From Lolium rigidum (taxonomy: Eukaryota > Streptophyta > Magnoliopsida > Poales > Poaceae), in NCBI RefSeq assembly GCF_022539505.1, contig NC_061510.1, positions 95,558,292 through 95,622,291 of the forward strand: a DNA stretch of 64,000 nt, read 5' to 3'. The position numbers were made by a program, and so were the translations under genes. Positions 1 to 10,461 of this stretch are shown piece by piece (positions within the stretch are counted from its first letter, which is position 1; every line of letters starts with the position of its first letter). The notes beneath the pieces were generated by a model. It made no database searches. It was not told the DNA's origin and saw nothing but the letters and a program-made list of their open reading frames with translations.

Positions 1-649
1 CCACCATTGCTCCACGTAGGGAGGTGCGACCTCGAGGCCGGCGGCTGCTGGTTCTTTACAGGAGGCAGTGTGGTGTGTGGTCGGGAGTCTAATCCGCTGG
101 ATCTGGCTCCGTACTCTGCATCTCAGTCTTACTAATTCATTTGGTTGGTCGTGTTGTAATTTTGCTTGTTCTCTGAACCGAAGTGTCTTTCTAATTATTT
201 TCTGTTAATTCATGATAAGTACGTACTAGTATATGGTCGTGTTGTAATTTGTTTAATTGCAGATATTATTTGCTTAATTGCACATATTAATTGCTTAATT
301 CTATTAATTTGTTGCCTTACTCAATTACGTCACTTATTAAGAGTTGCTCAATTATGTTAATTTGTTGCCTAAAAATTATCCCAATAATGTATTTTTAGGC
401 TATTGAGAAAACCCCTATTCCCTCGGCGAATTGCGAAGTCGATAAACGACATTGAGAGAAGCAACTTTAGTAACAGCTAAGCAACTTGTACCTACAAATG
501 GATATATGAGCGGAAAGAAACGGTGAAGACCGGCAAGAGGAAGTCGTGACGGGGTGGAGTTGGCGCCGGTGCCAACGGTCGGGGCTTCGGCGCATATAGG
601 CGGCAAGGGCGATGGAGGAGAACGACTGCTGCGGTAGCGTTTCCTACCA
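1..649. other. Intergenic, no gene recognised
   Basis: The first ~130 bases are GC-balanced. Bases 240-370 are AT-rich, with a short word of the type ATTTGCTTAATTGCA repeated about four times with variation. Bases 520-640 are GC-rich. I see no conserved protein in any frame and no clear transposon end. The open frame here on the minus strand is short and has no recognisable motif. Confidence 0.5.
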
Positions 650-1560
650 TTACAGTAAAGTTGCATACAAAGCTGATATAAATTTGCCTACTACTAACAT
701 GTAGTTTCCTATTTTTAGGATAAAATTGTCTACTACTGTGCTAAAGTTGTCTAATGTTGCGGTAAAGTTGTCTACCGTAAATATGAACTTTCCTACTACT
801 AAACTAAAGTTTCCTACCTTTGCGGAAAAATTTTCTACAGCTGATATGAAGTTCTTTACTACTGCAATGAGGTTGCATCGTGTTGATGTTAAGTTGCCTA
901 CCATTGCAATAGAAATACACTGTGGATGGTGGCCAGGGTGGCGTTGTGGGGTGGTGGATGAGGACGTCGCTATGAGGTGGCGGCCGGGGCGACGCGATGA
1001 GGACCGTAGGAGTGCTTCGGTGGAGACAATTCTGGAGGCAACATAGAAACAGTCTAAAGCAACTAATACATCAAAGTTGTGAGGCAGACCTAGTCGGCGT
1101 GGGTGCATCATGGTTGACCTACCGACGTGTTGATGATTTTGGAAGGTAGCGCCCAAATATGGTGGCAGCGGTGGACATAAGATGTGACGTTGCCCAGGGT
1201 TTTGTGAAGTTCCAACCGATATTGTAATGTTCTGAAGTTGCCTACCGACGCGGTGAAGTTGCCTTCCACTGCAGCGAATTTGCTTACTACTGCAACAAAG
1301 TTGCCTGCCACTGCAGTGAATGTTGTGAAGTTGCTTACTACTGAAACAAAGTTGCATGCCACTGTAGTGAAGTTGCTTACTACTGAAACAAAGTTGCCTG
1401 CCACTGCAGTGAAGTTGTCTACCGACGCGGTGAAGTTGCCTGCCACCGTAGTGAATGTTGTGAAGTTGCCTATCGCTGCAACAAAGTTTCCTAATGCTGC
1501 AACAAAGTTGCCTAATGTCGTTGTCACATGTCAATAAGATGCCTACAGCTATGCCAAAGT
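650..1560. repeat. Degenerate minisatellite, ~21-bp unit
   Basis: A unit close to AAGTTGCCTACCACTGCAGTG recurs with many substitutions and small indels, densest at 1230-1540. Because the period is about 21 (a multiple of three) and the unit lacks stops in several frames, open frames of 100-290 codons appear on both strands. They translate to low-complexity repeats and I do not regard them as genes. A non-repetitive stretch with GC-rich words sits at 915-1200. Confidence 0.75.
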
Positions 1561-1782
1561 GACCTACTGTGAATTTTGCCTTTCTATGTTTTAAAGTTGC
1601 CTTCCCATGTCCAATAGTTGTGTATAGCTACACCGTTGCTGTGAATTTGCCTATCTATGTTTTAAAAATTATTTTAGGGACTAAGATGGAAAAAAATTGG
1701 TGTCTTTTGCCCCCTCCAAACATTCGTCTTTTCTATTTTGCCCCCCCCCCCCCCAATGGATCTTGGGCAAGCTCCGCCACTG
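1561..1782 (+). other. Possible right end of a TE, with C-tract
   Basis: A run of about 14 C at 1741-1754 is followed by CAAGCTCCGCCACTG (1768-1782). The complement, CAGTGGCGGAGC, is a terminal motif I associate with several grass DNA transposons. An identical 15-mer in the same orientation occurs at 5917-5931. No matching left terminus was found, so this is only a candidate element end. Confidence 0.3.
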
Positions 1783-2345
1783 CCCGACGGAGCAACTTTG
1801 CTGCTTGACAGAGCAACTTCGGAACCCCGATGGAGCAACTTTGGTGCTTGCGACAGATTCTTGGTGTCCGACGGAGCAACTTTGGTGTCTTACGGTGCAA
1901 CACGAGTGCTCGACAATGCCTAACATGGTGTCCGACGACACAATTTTGGTGCAACGGAAGTGCCCGACTAAGCAAGTATTTATTTAAAAGTTATAACTAT
2001 GCAATATACTTCGTGTCTGATGGACAAACTTCGGTACCCTACGAAGCAACTTTGGAACCCGAGGGAGAACTTTCCTTCCTAACAAAGCAACTTTGGTGCT
2101 TGTAGCGCATTCTCGATGTGTGATAGGGCAACTTTGGAATCTTACTGCATAACTTAGTGTTCGACAATGCTTAAAATGATGATTTTGTTATCCGATGACA
2201 CAACTTTGGAGCCCGAATGCGCAACTTTGGTGTCCGATAACGCAAATCCCGAAAGCGCAAATTTGATGCCCGACAAAGCAAATTTGGTGCCCGATAGCAC
2301 AATTTCAGTGCTTGACCTAGCAAGTTTTTATTTAAAATTTACAAC
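1783..2345. repeat. Degenerate minisatellite, ~24-bp unit
   Basis: A unit resembling GAGCAACTTTGGTGCCCGAC recurs about twenty times with drift. A higher-order repeat is visible: the block with TTTATTTAAAAGTTATAAC and ATGCAATATA at about 1975-2012 recurs at about 2325-2357, roughly 345 bp apart. This is a second repeat family, distinct from the one at 650-1560. No protein is inferred. Confidence 0.7.
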
Positions 2346-3852
2346 TATGCAATATATTGATAGACAAGAAACTAGCAATTTTGAACAAATGTTATGTGGG
2401 CCCACATCTCTCATCTCTCTTTCACGATTTCTTCTTCCTCCCAAAATGAAGCCCATAACTCTGTACTGTACTTTCTTCTCAACTAGGCACGAACTACCAG
2501 CAATGAACAAAACCAGAAACCGCCCCGTTTCTGAGCAACTAGTAAGTGATTTTAGGCAACAAATTAGCATTACAAGGCAAGTACCATCACGTTAGACCCA
2601 CGGCTCACTTTCCTCCCTCCCTATTTTTCACCGGTTCCCCATTATCCCCTTTTTCCTCCCAGCATCTCTCTCTGAAGAAGAAGTGAGTACTCTCTCAGCC
2701 GACGATTCAGGTCGCCGTCGGCCACCAGCCCCGCCGTCCTCCCCTCGCTCAGTTCTCCACCGGCGAGTCGCTGTTCCACGGCTTGTGTCGTTGCTTCACC
2801 CGCTGCCCCACTGCTGCTCCCGGACGAGGCGCGGTCGCCGTTGAGGAAAAGAAGGGTGCGTGGTCGCGGGAGGAACCCGGCGGCGGGGATCCGGCGTGGA
2901 CCTCTCGGAGGTGCGAGACGGGAACCCGGCCAGCCGGCTGGGGCGCACGTCTAGAGAGGGTAGCCGGCGGCCGGCAGCGAGCGTGGTGGCCGGGGTTACG
3001 TGCTTGGCCAGTCGCGCTCATGGCAGGAGCGGTGGCAAGGCGGCGCGCGTCATTGATTTCGGCCGCGAGCTGCCCGCTGATGGAGAAATTGGGGATCGAG
3101 AAACAATGCCAGAGATTTTTTCCTTTCCTTTTTTTTTGTCGGGGGCGACACGAACTTTCCTAATCAGAGGGTGCGCCAGAAACTACGTACCGGTAGACTC
3201 GTCCCTTTCCTTTTTCGGTTGACCGCTCAGATGAACCAACGAGCATGCGGCCGCCCGCTAGACGCCTCCAATTTTTATCTACCGGTGGCAACTCGAGTTT
3301 GTCATGTGCTTCTTACTTGACGTCGGAAAGTTCGCGGTAGAAAGAGCTCCCTGTTTTTGTTTTGTTTAAAGCACATCTCTAGATCTCGTTAATAAACATC
3401 CCGTTTTCAGTTTTTCTCGGAAAATCGAAGCAGATCAAATCCCGTAAACTCACGCGACCCGTACATATTATTAGGAGGATCTCAGAAAATCCTAACCCGA
3501 CATGTACATACACGAGCCGAGGAGCCAAACCGAGTGCAGTTTGTACTCCTCCACCAGTTTTGGCCGGGTGAAAGTTTCAGCTCGGAACAGTGCCATTTTG
3601 CCGCCAAGTCCATTGGTCCCGCGAAAATTAGCTCCATTCGCTGGCCAACACGGGGCCCGTTCGCCGGGCGCGCCATGCTAGTGCCCATTCCCGTCGAGGG
3701 AACCAAGGGAGGTGAGGTGGGCATCGCGAGCTAGGCCGATATGCTCGGGAGAGGTCGCCACTGCGAGCCAGGTGCGAGCGGAGCAGGGCTCCCGGGGCAT
3801 AGCCTATTTGAGACCGTAAAATATGTTGTGATTAAGTTCTCAGATCTGTGGG
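2346..3852. other. Intergenic; GC-rich segment, nothing identified
   Basis: The stretch 2600-2700 is pyrimidine-rich and 2690-3070 is GC-rich with short overlapping open frames on both strands. None shows a recognisable domain. 3250-3540 is AT-richer and 3540-3800 again GC-rich. It could be the 5' leader of the LINE-like fragment that follows, but no terminus proves that. Confidence 0.35.
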
Positions 3853-4298
3853 GTGCTGAAGAAGGGAAGAAATCGTGCGGGAGGGGGGCCGTGGTGCTGG
3901 CAGATTTGGTGGCGCTGGGGGTGGCCGTGGTGCTGGTGGCAGTCGTGCTCCACCAGGGGCAGCTGCAGCTACTTCGGCGGGCTTCGTGCGGCCCCTGATC
4001 CAGTTGTCAAGTCTGAGTTTCCCCAACCAATGATGCAACAGATGGGGTCTGGTCAAGGTATGTTCCCGATGTTACAACCAAATATGTGGAACATGCCGAT
4101 GAGTCAGTGGTCGCAATTCTTCGGCAACCAGCAGATTCCCCCTGGTTTCAATCCTTTGATGATGCTACCTCAGGGGATCCCTTCTAGCCTTCCTCAATCC
4201 AACAATCAAGGCAGTAGTGCTAGCATGATTCCTTCACAGCAACAGCAGGTTTCTTGTGCTGGGAAGAACAAGAAGAAAAATCAAAAAGGGTATGTTGC
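3853..4298 (+). pseudogene. LINE/gag-like ORF1 N-terminal fragment, interrupted
   Basis: One frame across about 3870-3990 encodes a Gly/Arg/Ala-rich stretch (GGRGAGRFGGAGGGRGAGG). After a frame change near 4000 a second frame gives a Met/Gln/Pro/Asn-rich segment (for example PMMQQMGSGQGMFPM and MWNMPMSQW) ending in a lysine-rich run, KNKKKNQKG. In Triticeae non-LTR elements I know, such a Met/Gln-rich region leads into CCHC zinc knuckles. Here the frame is cut at 4298 by the start of an inverted LTR, just where the knuckles would be expected. Seen: composition, frame change and truncation. Inferred: LINE or gag origin. A host RNA-binding protein is a less likely alternative. Confidence 0.45.
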
Positions 4299-4955
4299 TG
4301 ATAACCCACAAGTATAGGGGATCGCGGCAGTCTTCGAGGGAAGTAAAACCCAAATTTATTGATTCGACACAAGGGGAGGTAAAGAATACTTATAAGCCTT
4401 AACAACTGAGTTGTCAATTCAGCCGCACCTGGAAAAACACTAGCAACAGGGGTGATGTGAAAGTAGCAGATAATATGAGAGCAGATGAGTAACAAGTAAC
4501 ACAGCAGCAGTAATAGCAATATGAGAGCAATGGCACCAGAAAATAGTTGACACTACTTCCAATGTCATGTAGAACGAGTATATAATGATGAGAGATGGAC
4601 CGGGGTTCCCAGCGATCTACACTAGTGGTAACTCTCCAATAACAAGTAACAAGTGTTGGGTGAACAAATTACAGTTGGGCAATTGATAGGAATCAAAGCA
4701 TTAAGACAGAACATCAAGATCATTAATCATGTAGGCATGTTTCCCATATATAGTCATACGTGCTCGCAATGAGAAACTTGTACAACATCTTTTGTCCTAC
4801 CAGCCGGTGGCAGCCGGGCCTCTAGGGAATCTACTGGAAATTAAGGCACTCCTTTTAATAGAGCACCGGAGCAAAGCATTAACACTCCGTGAAAACATGT
4901 GATCCTCATATCTAAGCCTTCCCCTCCGTTGTCCCAATTTCTGTCACTTTGGGAC
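4299..4955 (-). mobile_element. Gypsy-type LTR, 3' portion, runs into gap
   Basis: From TGATAACCCACAAGTATAGG at 4299 this is the reverse complement of the last ~650 bp of the LTR present at 49801-51340 and 55423-56939. Colinear blocks include the words for GGTGCAGCTGAATTGACAAC and the closing GGGTTATCA. It stops at the N block, so the rest of the LTR, any internal region and the far target-site duplication are missing. The left flank GTTGC (4294-4298) would be the target-site copy. Confidence 0.85.
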
Positions 4956-5055
4956 NNNNNNNNNNNNNNNNNNNNNNNNNNNNNNNNNNNNNNNNNNNNN
5001 NNNNNNNNNNNNNNNNNNNNNNNNNNNNNNNNNNNNNNNNNNNNNNNNNNNNNNN
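4956..5055. other. Assembly gap, 100 N
   Basis: Exactly 100 N, a conventional placeholder for a gap of unknown size. The left flank is a truncated LTR and the right flank is unrelated sequence, so the join is not evidence of adjacency. Open frames drawn across it are artefacts. Confidence 0.98.
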
Positions 5056-5785
5056 TAATGAGGGCCAGGGAGGAGGCGGCCACCCCAAGCACCACAAGAT
5101 TAAGCCCGCCACTAGATGGCGAGCGCCCCCTCCCCAGAGCCCTAGCCGCCCCCTCTCCTCTATGGTTCCGCCGCCGCGAAGCTCGCGCCGGACTTCTCCA
5201 CCACCACAGACACCACGCGTGGGGCATGCCATTCGGTTCAAGAGGAGCTACTACTTCTTCTTATTTGGAACGGGGAGGTGGACGTCGTCTTCATCAACAG
5301 CCGAGGAACGTGTGACCCAGTACGGAGGAGTCTTGCCCGTTCGTGGCGCCGAGGCGATCGTGATCAAGATCTTCTACGCGCTTTTTGCAAGCGGCAAGCT
5401 TAGCGAAGCTCCGCCGGACTTCTCCACCACCACCGACACCACGCCGTCGTGCTCGTCGGATTCAAGAGGAGCTACTACTTCCGCTGCCCGCCGGAACGGG
5501 GAGGTGGACGTCGTCTTCATCAACAACCGAACGTGTGACCGAGTACGGAGGTGCTGCCCGTTCGTGGCGCCGGAAGCGATCGTGATCAAGATCTTCTACG
5601 CGCTTTTGCAAGCGGCAAGTGAACGTCTACCGCAGCAACAAGAGCCTCATCTTGTAGGCTTTGGAATCTCTTCAAGGGTGAGACTCGATACCCCCTCGTT
5701 GCTACCGTCTTCTAGATTGCATCTTGGCTTGGATTGCGTGTTCGCGGTAGGAAATTTTTTGTTTTCTATGCAACGTTATCCTACA
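5056..5785 (+). mobile_element. LTR-like fragment with ~215-bp internal duplication
   Basis: The segment ends TTTTCTATGCAACGTTATCC then TACA (about 5765-5785), a decayed form of a CAACGTTCCCCAACA-type LTR end common in Triticeae. Within it, about 5185-5399 and 5410-5619 are tandem near-copies. Both carry TTCTCCACCACCAC, GGGGAGGTGGACGTCGTC and GATCAAGATCTTCTACGCGC. The open frame spanning the N block and this segment is not a gene. The 5' part is lost in the gap and the family is not assigned. Confidence 0.5.
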
Positions 5786-6440
5786 TATACGTATAATTTT
5801 ATTTATTTATCCAAATTCTTAGCTATTTGATAGTTTTCATACTATTTTCCCCCAAAATTCTTAGGTAGTAAAAAAAAATGTGATCTCTTTTAGTTGGCTC
5901 GCTCAACTATTTCTTTCAAGCTCCGCCACTGAAGGCAGGGTACAAAAATATAAGAGTCAATCTGTCCGTGCTTATGAACAGGGTTACATGCATTACCCTC
6001 AAAATAAAAAGGTTACATGCAGTAATATCCGAAATCGTTAAAAAAAGGCCGACATTCGCGAAGGGAAGAGAACGTGCTCCGCATGCGACAAGTGGCGCGA
6101 TGTGGCGCCAGAAAATCTCTGTGAAGTAGTATCCCTGCTCGCCATGTGTTGCAAGGGGAAGCAAGGTGGGGATGAAGGAGGAGAGAGAAGAGCTGGGTTG
6201 CGTCAGTTTTCCCTTTTTTCATAGATTTATTTTTTCAAAATGAAATATCTCGAGAATCGTAAGTTCAAATGACGAACCGTTTCCACTTGAGATCCTCTCG
6301 TCGAGATCTTTAAAACTAGATCCCATGTTGATAGGTTTCGAGATACTTTTTTTTCGTACTTCCTATACTATTATGTTTGTACTCGTGTTGTGTATCTAAC
6401 TGTACCCGTGCATGAACCGATAAGTACTTCTCTTTTGAAT
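5786..6440. other. Intergenic; candidate TE terminus only
   Basis: Contains the 15-mer CAAGCTCCGCCACTG at 5917-5931 (same as 1768-1782), a mixed segment 5940-6230 with no recognisable protein, and an AT-rich segment 6220-6400 that leads into the minisatellite. No gene is supported. Confidence 0.4.
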
Positions 6441-6910
6441 ATTTTTGGTGCATTTTTCCCTTTACTCGTCTGAGCAATTGTATCTGTACTCGTTCGTGTG
6501 CGCGACTATACCTGTCTTATGTGGACGACTGTACATGTACTCGTTCGTGTCCGCGACTATACCCGTCTCGTGTGCGCAACTGTACTTACTCGTGTGCGAC
6601 TGTACCTACCAGTGTACGCGACTGTACCTACCCGTGTGGGCGACTGCACTTGTACTAGTTTGTGTGCGCCATTGTACTTACTTACTCGTGTGCGCGACTG
6701 CCCGTGTGCGCGATTGTACTTGTACTCGTTCGTGTGCGCCACTGTACTTACACGTGTGCGCGACTGTACCTGCCCGTGTGCACGACTGTACCTACCCGTG
6801 TACGCGACTGTGCCTACCCGTATGCGCGACTGTACTTGTACTCGTTCGTGTGCGCCACTGTACTTACTCGTGTGTGCACGACTGTACCTACCCGTTGGTA
6901 GAACTGAACC
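6441..6910. repeat. Degenerate minisatellite, ~22-bp unit
   Basis: Imperfect copies of a unit near GTGTGCGCGACTGTACCTAC, with a variant containing GTACTCGTTCGTG. The array keeps frames open on both strands for 80-160 codons, giving Cys/Tyr/Leu/Val repeats. These look like by-products of the repeat rather than genes. Single-base drift between units is high. Confidence 0.75.
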
Positions 6911-7144
6911 AGTGTAGATGCATGCATAGTTGGTAGAACTGAACCAGTACACGGGGCGGCCAGCCATACTTCGTTTTTGTTTGATTCTCGTGCATGCGTG
7001 TACACGAGACGTACATCGCGGGAAGGCATTCGGTGGCTACGGAGGGAATCGTTGAGGCACTCACGGGACCGCGCAGCAGATGCCACGTGTCAAATGAATG
7101 TGAGCCGACTTTCCTCTGGGAAGGTCGGTCTCTACGTAACGATA
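6911..7144. other. Short intergenic stretch, nothing identified
   Basis: Mixed-composition sequence between the minisatellite and the duplicated gene block. It has no motif, repeat or open frame that I can support. Confidence 0.5.
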
Positions 7145-7730
7145 CCCAGTAATATTGCTTTTGTGTTTATCATCACAATTCATCATCTGGTCTATGGGCT
7201 GGGCCGCTGGGGCTCTCGCTCCATCCAGTATAAAAATAATGTACGGCTATAATGTATCCATATTTGTAATAATACTCCTTGCTTCAAAAAAAAATTGTAA
7301 TAATACTGGAGAATGACATAATCATGAACTAGTGTAGAAATGTTTTCTTATCATCATGCATTTAAGACTGATCGAAAAATATACAGTCCAACAATATATC
7401 TTCCGTGATAAACCGTTGCTTCACATTCATATCTAAAAGAACTTCGAGTCCTTGACCAATTTGTCAAACATTATATCTTTGTGATAAAGGAATGTTAATG
7501 TCATCAAATTGTAGTTACGAATCATATATAAGCTTTGAATGGTCAAAATTCAATTTTCAAGACCAGATCAACCAGCAGTCCAGAACGAAACTCCTTTGTG
7601 GTTATTAGAAGCTGGCATGAAAAGAATAGGCAACCAGTTACACCGACGTACTCTACATCAGTTTTCACAAGTAATGCATTCAAGTTTAGAAGGGTATATA
7701 ATGGCATATACAGGTACGTTAACTGTCTGT

Positions 7731-10461
7731 TTATCTGTACTCCTCTCGAAGGCAAATGTAACTGCTGCCTTTGGTCCTATCCACTTTGGCAATTTTCTTC
7801 AAAATTTCAGTAAAATGTTGCTTCTCCTGCAGTACATGGATAACAAGACATCAAAATCCTGTTCATGCATAGGGCAGATATAACAATATACAGCAGGGCG
7901 GATGCACTGAAAGACATACAAGTCGGCAATAAGATGAATCCAAGGTATGAAGCCAGTATGCTTTACCTCTGGAGTTCTGAATCTAGGCCTAAATCTGGAG
8001 ACAAGATCTCGCGGTGCCACAGGAGCAATCGCAATAAGTACTCTCATGATTTCCTCCTCTGTTATTGTAGATTTGTTAGTGTCACTTCCTGCCAAAGCAA
8101 ATGCCTCTCGAAGGCAAATGTAACTGATGCCTTTGGTCTTATCCAGTTTGGCAAATTTCTTCACAATTTTAAAAAAATGTTGCTTGTCCTGCAGTACATG
8201 GATAACAAAACAAGACATCAAAATCATGTGCATGCATAGGGCACATACGGCAGGGTGCATGCACTGAAAGAGATACAAGTCGGTAATAAGATGAATCCAA
8301 GGTGTGAAGTAGTATGAAAAGCAAAAGACCATGCAGTTATTAAGAACGCAATATTTCAGAGCAAAACGCATCACAAAGCCAGTATGATTTACCTCTGGAG
8401 TTCTGAGTCTAGGCCTAAATCTGGAGGCAAAATCATGTATTGCCACAGGAGCAGTCGCAATAAGTACTCTCCTGACTTCCTCCTCTGTTACTGTAGATGT
8501 GTTGGTCACACTTCCTGCTGAAGCAAATGCTTTTGAAATAGGTTGCAATGAAGAGAGTGGCTCCTCCTTGACACCCAATGCCTTTGTTTCCTGTACCACA
8601 TTTAGGACGATCAGAGAAAGAATTTCATGCAATGTCACAATTATATGATTAAATACTAAATTTCACATGACATACAAGTTCTTTCTTTGGCTTCTTCAGC
8701 GCTGGGCTATTAGATGTTTTTGAATCATCACCCCCTGATCTTCTTTTCTGATTGGAGCTAGGTACATGTGGAGTGCAAATAGCAAGTCCAGTTGCTGTTA
8801 GTTTAGCAGGGTTGTTTTCCTGTGGTTCACATTTGCATTCATCTTTCAGTTTTGGAGCAAGTACTGGAGATGGTGACTCATCTTCCTGCTGAATAAGAGT
8901 AGACATGAAAGCAAGTCAACAAAACTGCTTGTGCACCTGCAACTCGTGAACTTTAAATCATACACAAGTTTAAGAGGAATGGTGATCATTACATCAGTAT
9001 CTTCTTGGTCATCGTCATCGGATTCACTTTGTCCATCCGCAGGACGGAGCAGCTTTTTTAGTTCCTTACCGGACTTGCTCAGGCTACCCACTCCTTGTTC
9101 ATCCTCATCATCATCCTACAGAGCATTGCAATCAGAAATGTATTTATAAACAATTCTGGTGAAGGCAGTACTGTCTGTAGATTTAGTAAATAGTATACTT
9201 GCAGCATTTTGGCAAATTTCTTCACATTTTTTAAAAAATGTTGCTTGTCCTGCAGTACATGGATAACAAAACAAGACATCAAAATCATGTGCATGCATAG
9301 GGCACATACGGCAGGGTGCATGCACTGAAAGAGATACAAGTCGGTAATAAGATGAATCCAAGGTGTGAAGTAGTATGAAAAGCAAAAGACCATGCAGTTA
9401 TTAAGAACACAATATTTCAGAGCAAAACGCATCACAAAGCCAGTATGCTTTACCTCTGGAGTTCTGAGTCTAGGCCTAAATCTGGAGACAAAATCATGTA
9501 TTGCCACAGGAGCAGTCTCAATAAGTACTCTCCTGATTTCCTCCTCTGTTACTGTGGATGTGTTAGTGTCACTTCCTGCCGAAGCAAATGCCTCTCGACG
9601 GCAAATATAACTGCTGCCTTTGATCTTATCCACTTTGGCAATTTTCTTCACAATTTCAGAAAAATGTTGCCTGTCCTGCAGTACATGGATAACAAGACAT
9701 CAAAATCCTGTGCATGCACTGAAAGACATACAAGTCTGGTAATAAGATGAATCCAAAGGTATGTAGTATGAAAAGAAAAAAAAATGCAGTCATTAAGAAC
9801 ACGATATCTCAGAGCAAAACGAACCATAAAGCTAGTATGCTTTACCTCTGGAGTTCTGAGTCTGAGATTAAATCTGGAGGCAAAATCTTGCGGTGCCACA
9901 GGAGCAATCGCAAAAAGTACTCTCCTGATTTCCTCCTCTGTTACTGTAGATGTGTTTGTGTCACTTCCTGCTGTAGCAAATGCCTCTCGAAGGTAAATGT
10001 AGCTGCTGCCATTGGTCTTACCCACTCTTGTTATTTTCGTCACGATTTCAGAAAAATGTTTCTTGTCCTGCAGTACGAGGATAACAAGATATCAAAATTC
10101 TGTGCATGCATTGACAGGGCACATATAACAATATGTCGGCAAAGTGCATGCACTGAAAGACATACAAGTCGGTACTAAGATGACTCCATACTATGAACTA
10201 GTATGAAAAGCAAAAAAAAATACAGTTATTAAGAACACAATATTTCAGAGCAAAACGCATTGCAAAGCCACTATGCTTTACCTCTGGAGTTCTGAGTCTA
10301 GGCCTAAATCTGGAGACAAAATCTTGCATTGCCACAGGAGCAAACGCAATAAGTACTCTTGTGATTTCCTCCTCTGTTACTGTAGATGTGTTTGTGTCAA
10401 ATCCATCTAGAGGAAATATGTTTAAAACAGGCTGCTCCTTGATACCCAATGTCTTAGATTC
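7731..10461 (-). repeat. Tandem array of RAP74 winged-helix exons
   Basis: The normal gene builds its C-terminal winged helix from two exons: one ending TVTEEEVRRVL...RLRTPE and a last exon with KKITKVDKTKGSSYIYLREEY. Here three hybrid exons of exactly 222 nt (10067-9846, 9675-9454, 8188-7967) each encode the second half of one winged helix followed by the first half of the next. A fourth, truncated copy starts at 9249. Exon spacing is about 360-430 bp and the introns between copies are near-identical (words such as ACATACAAGTCGGTA and GATGAATCCAAGG), pointing to unequal exchange. Every module is phase 0/0, so copy number can change without frameshift. The terminal exon 7826-7731 keeps the normal stop. 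Confidence 0.85.

Noticed and set aside
650..1537. Open frames of 294 and 139 codons (minus) and 99-106 codons (plus)
   Set aside because: They are translations of the 21-bp degenerate repeat. Both strands are equally open and the proteins are pure repeat with no conserved motif.
650..2345. CRISPR-like spaced repeats
   Set aside because: Units are contiguous and degenerate, without unique spacers or conserved direct repeats, and the DNA is plant nuclear.
2783..3222. GC-rich 120-126 codon frames as a possible first exon
   Set aside because: No domain, no splice partner and equal openness on the other strand. Listed only as intergenic.
4949..5830. 293-codon frame across the 100-N gap
   Set aside because: It includes unknown bases and repeated LTR-like sequence, and has no motif.
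6445..6967. Overlapping open frames of 79-163 codons
   Set aside because: Produced by the 22-bp repeat array; no independent coding signal.
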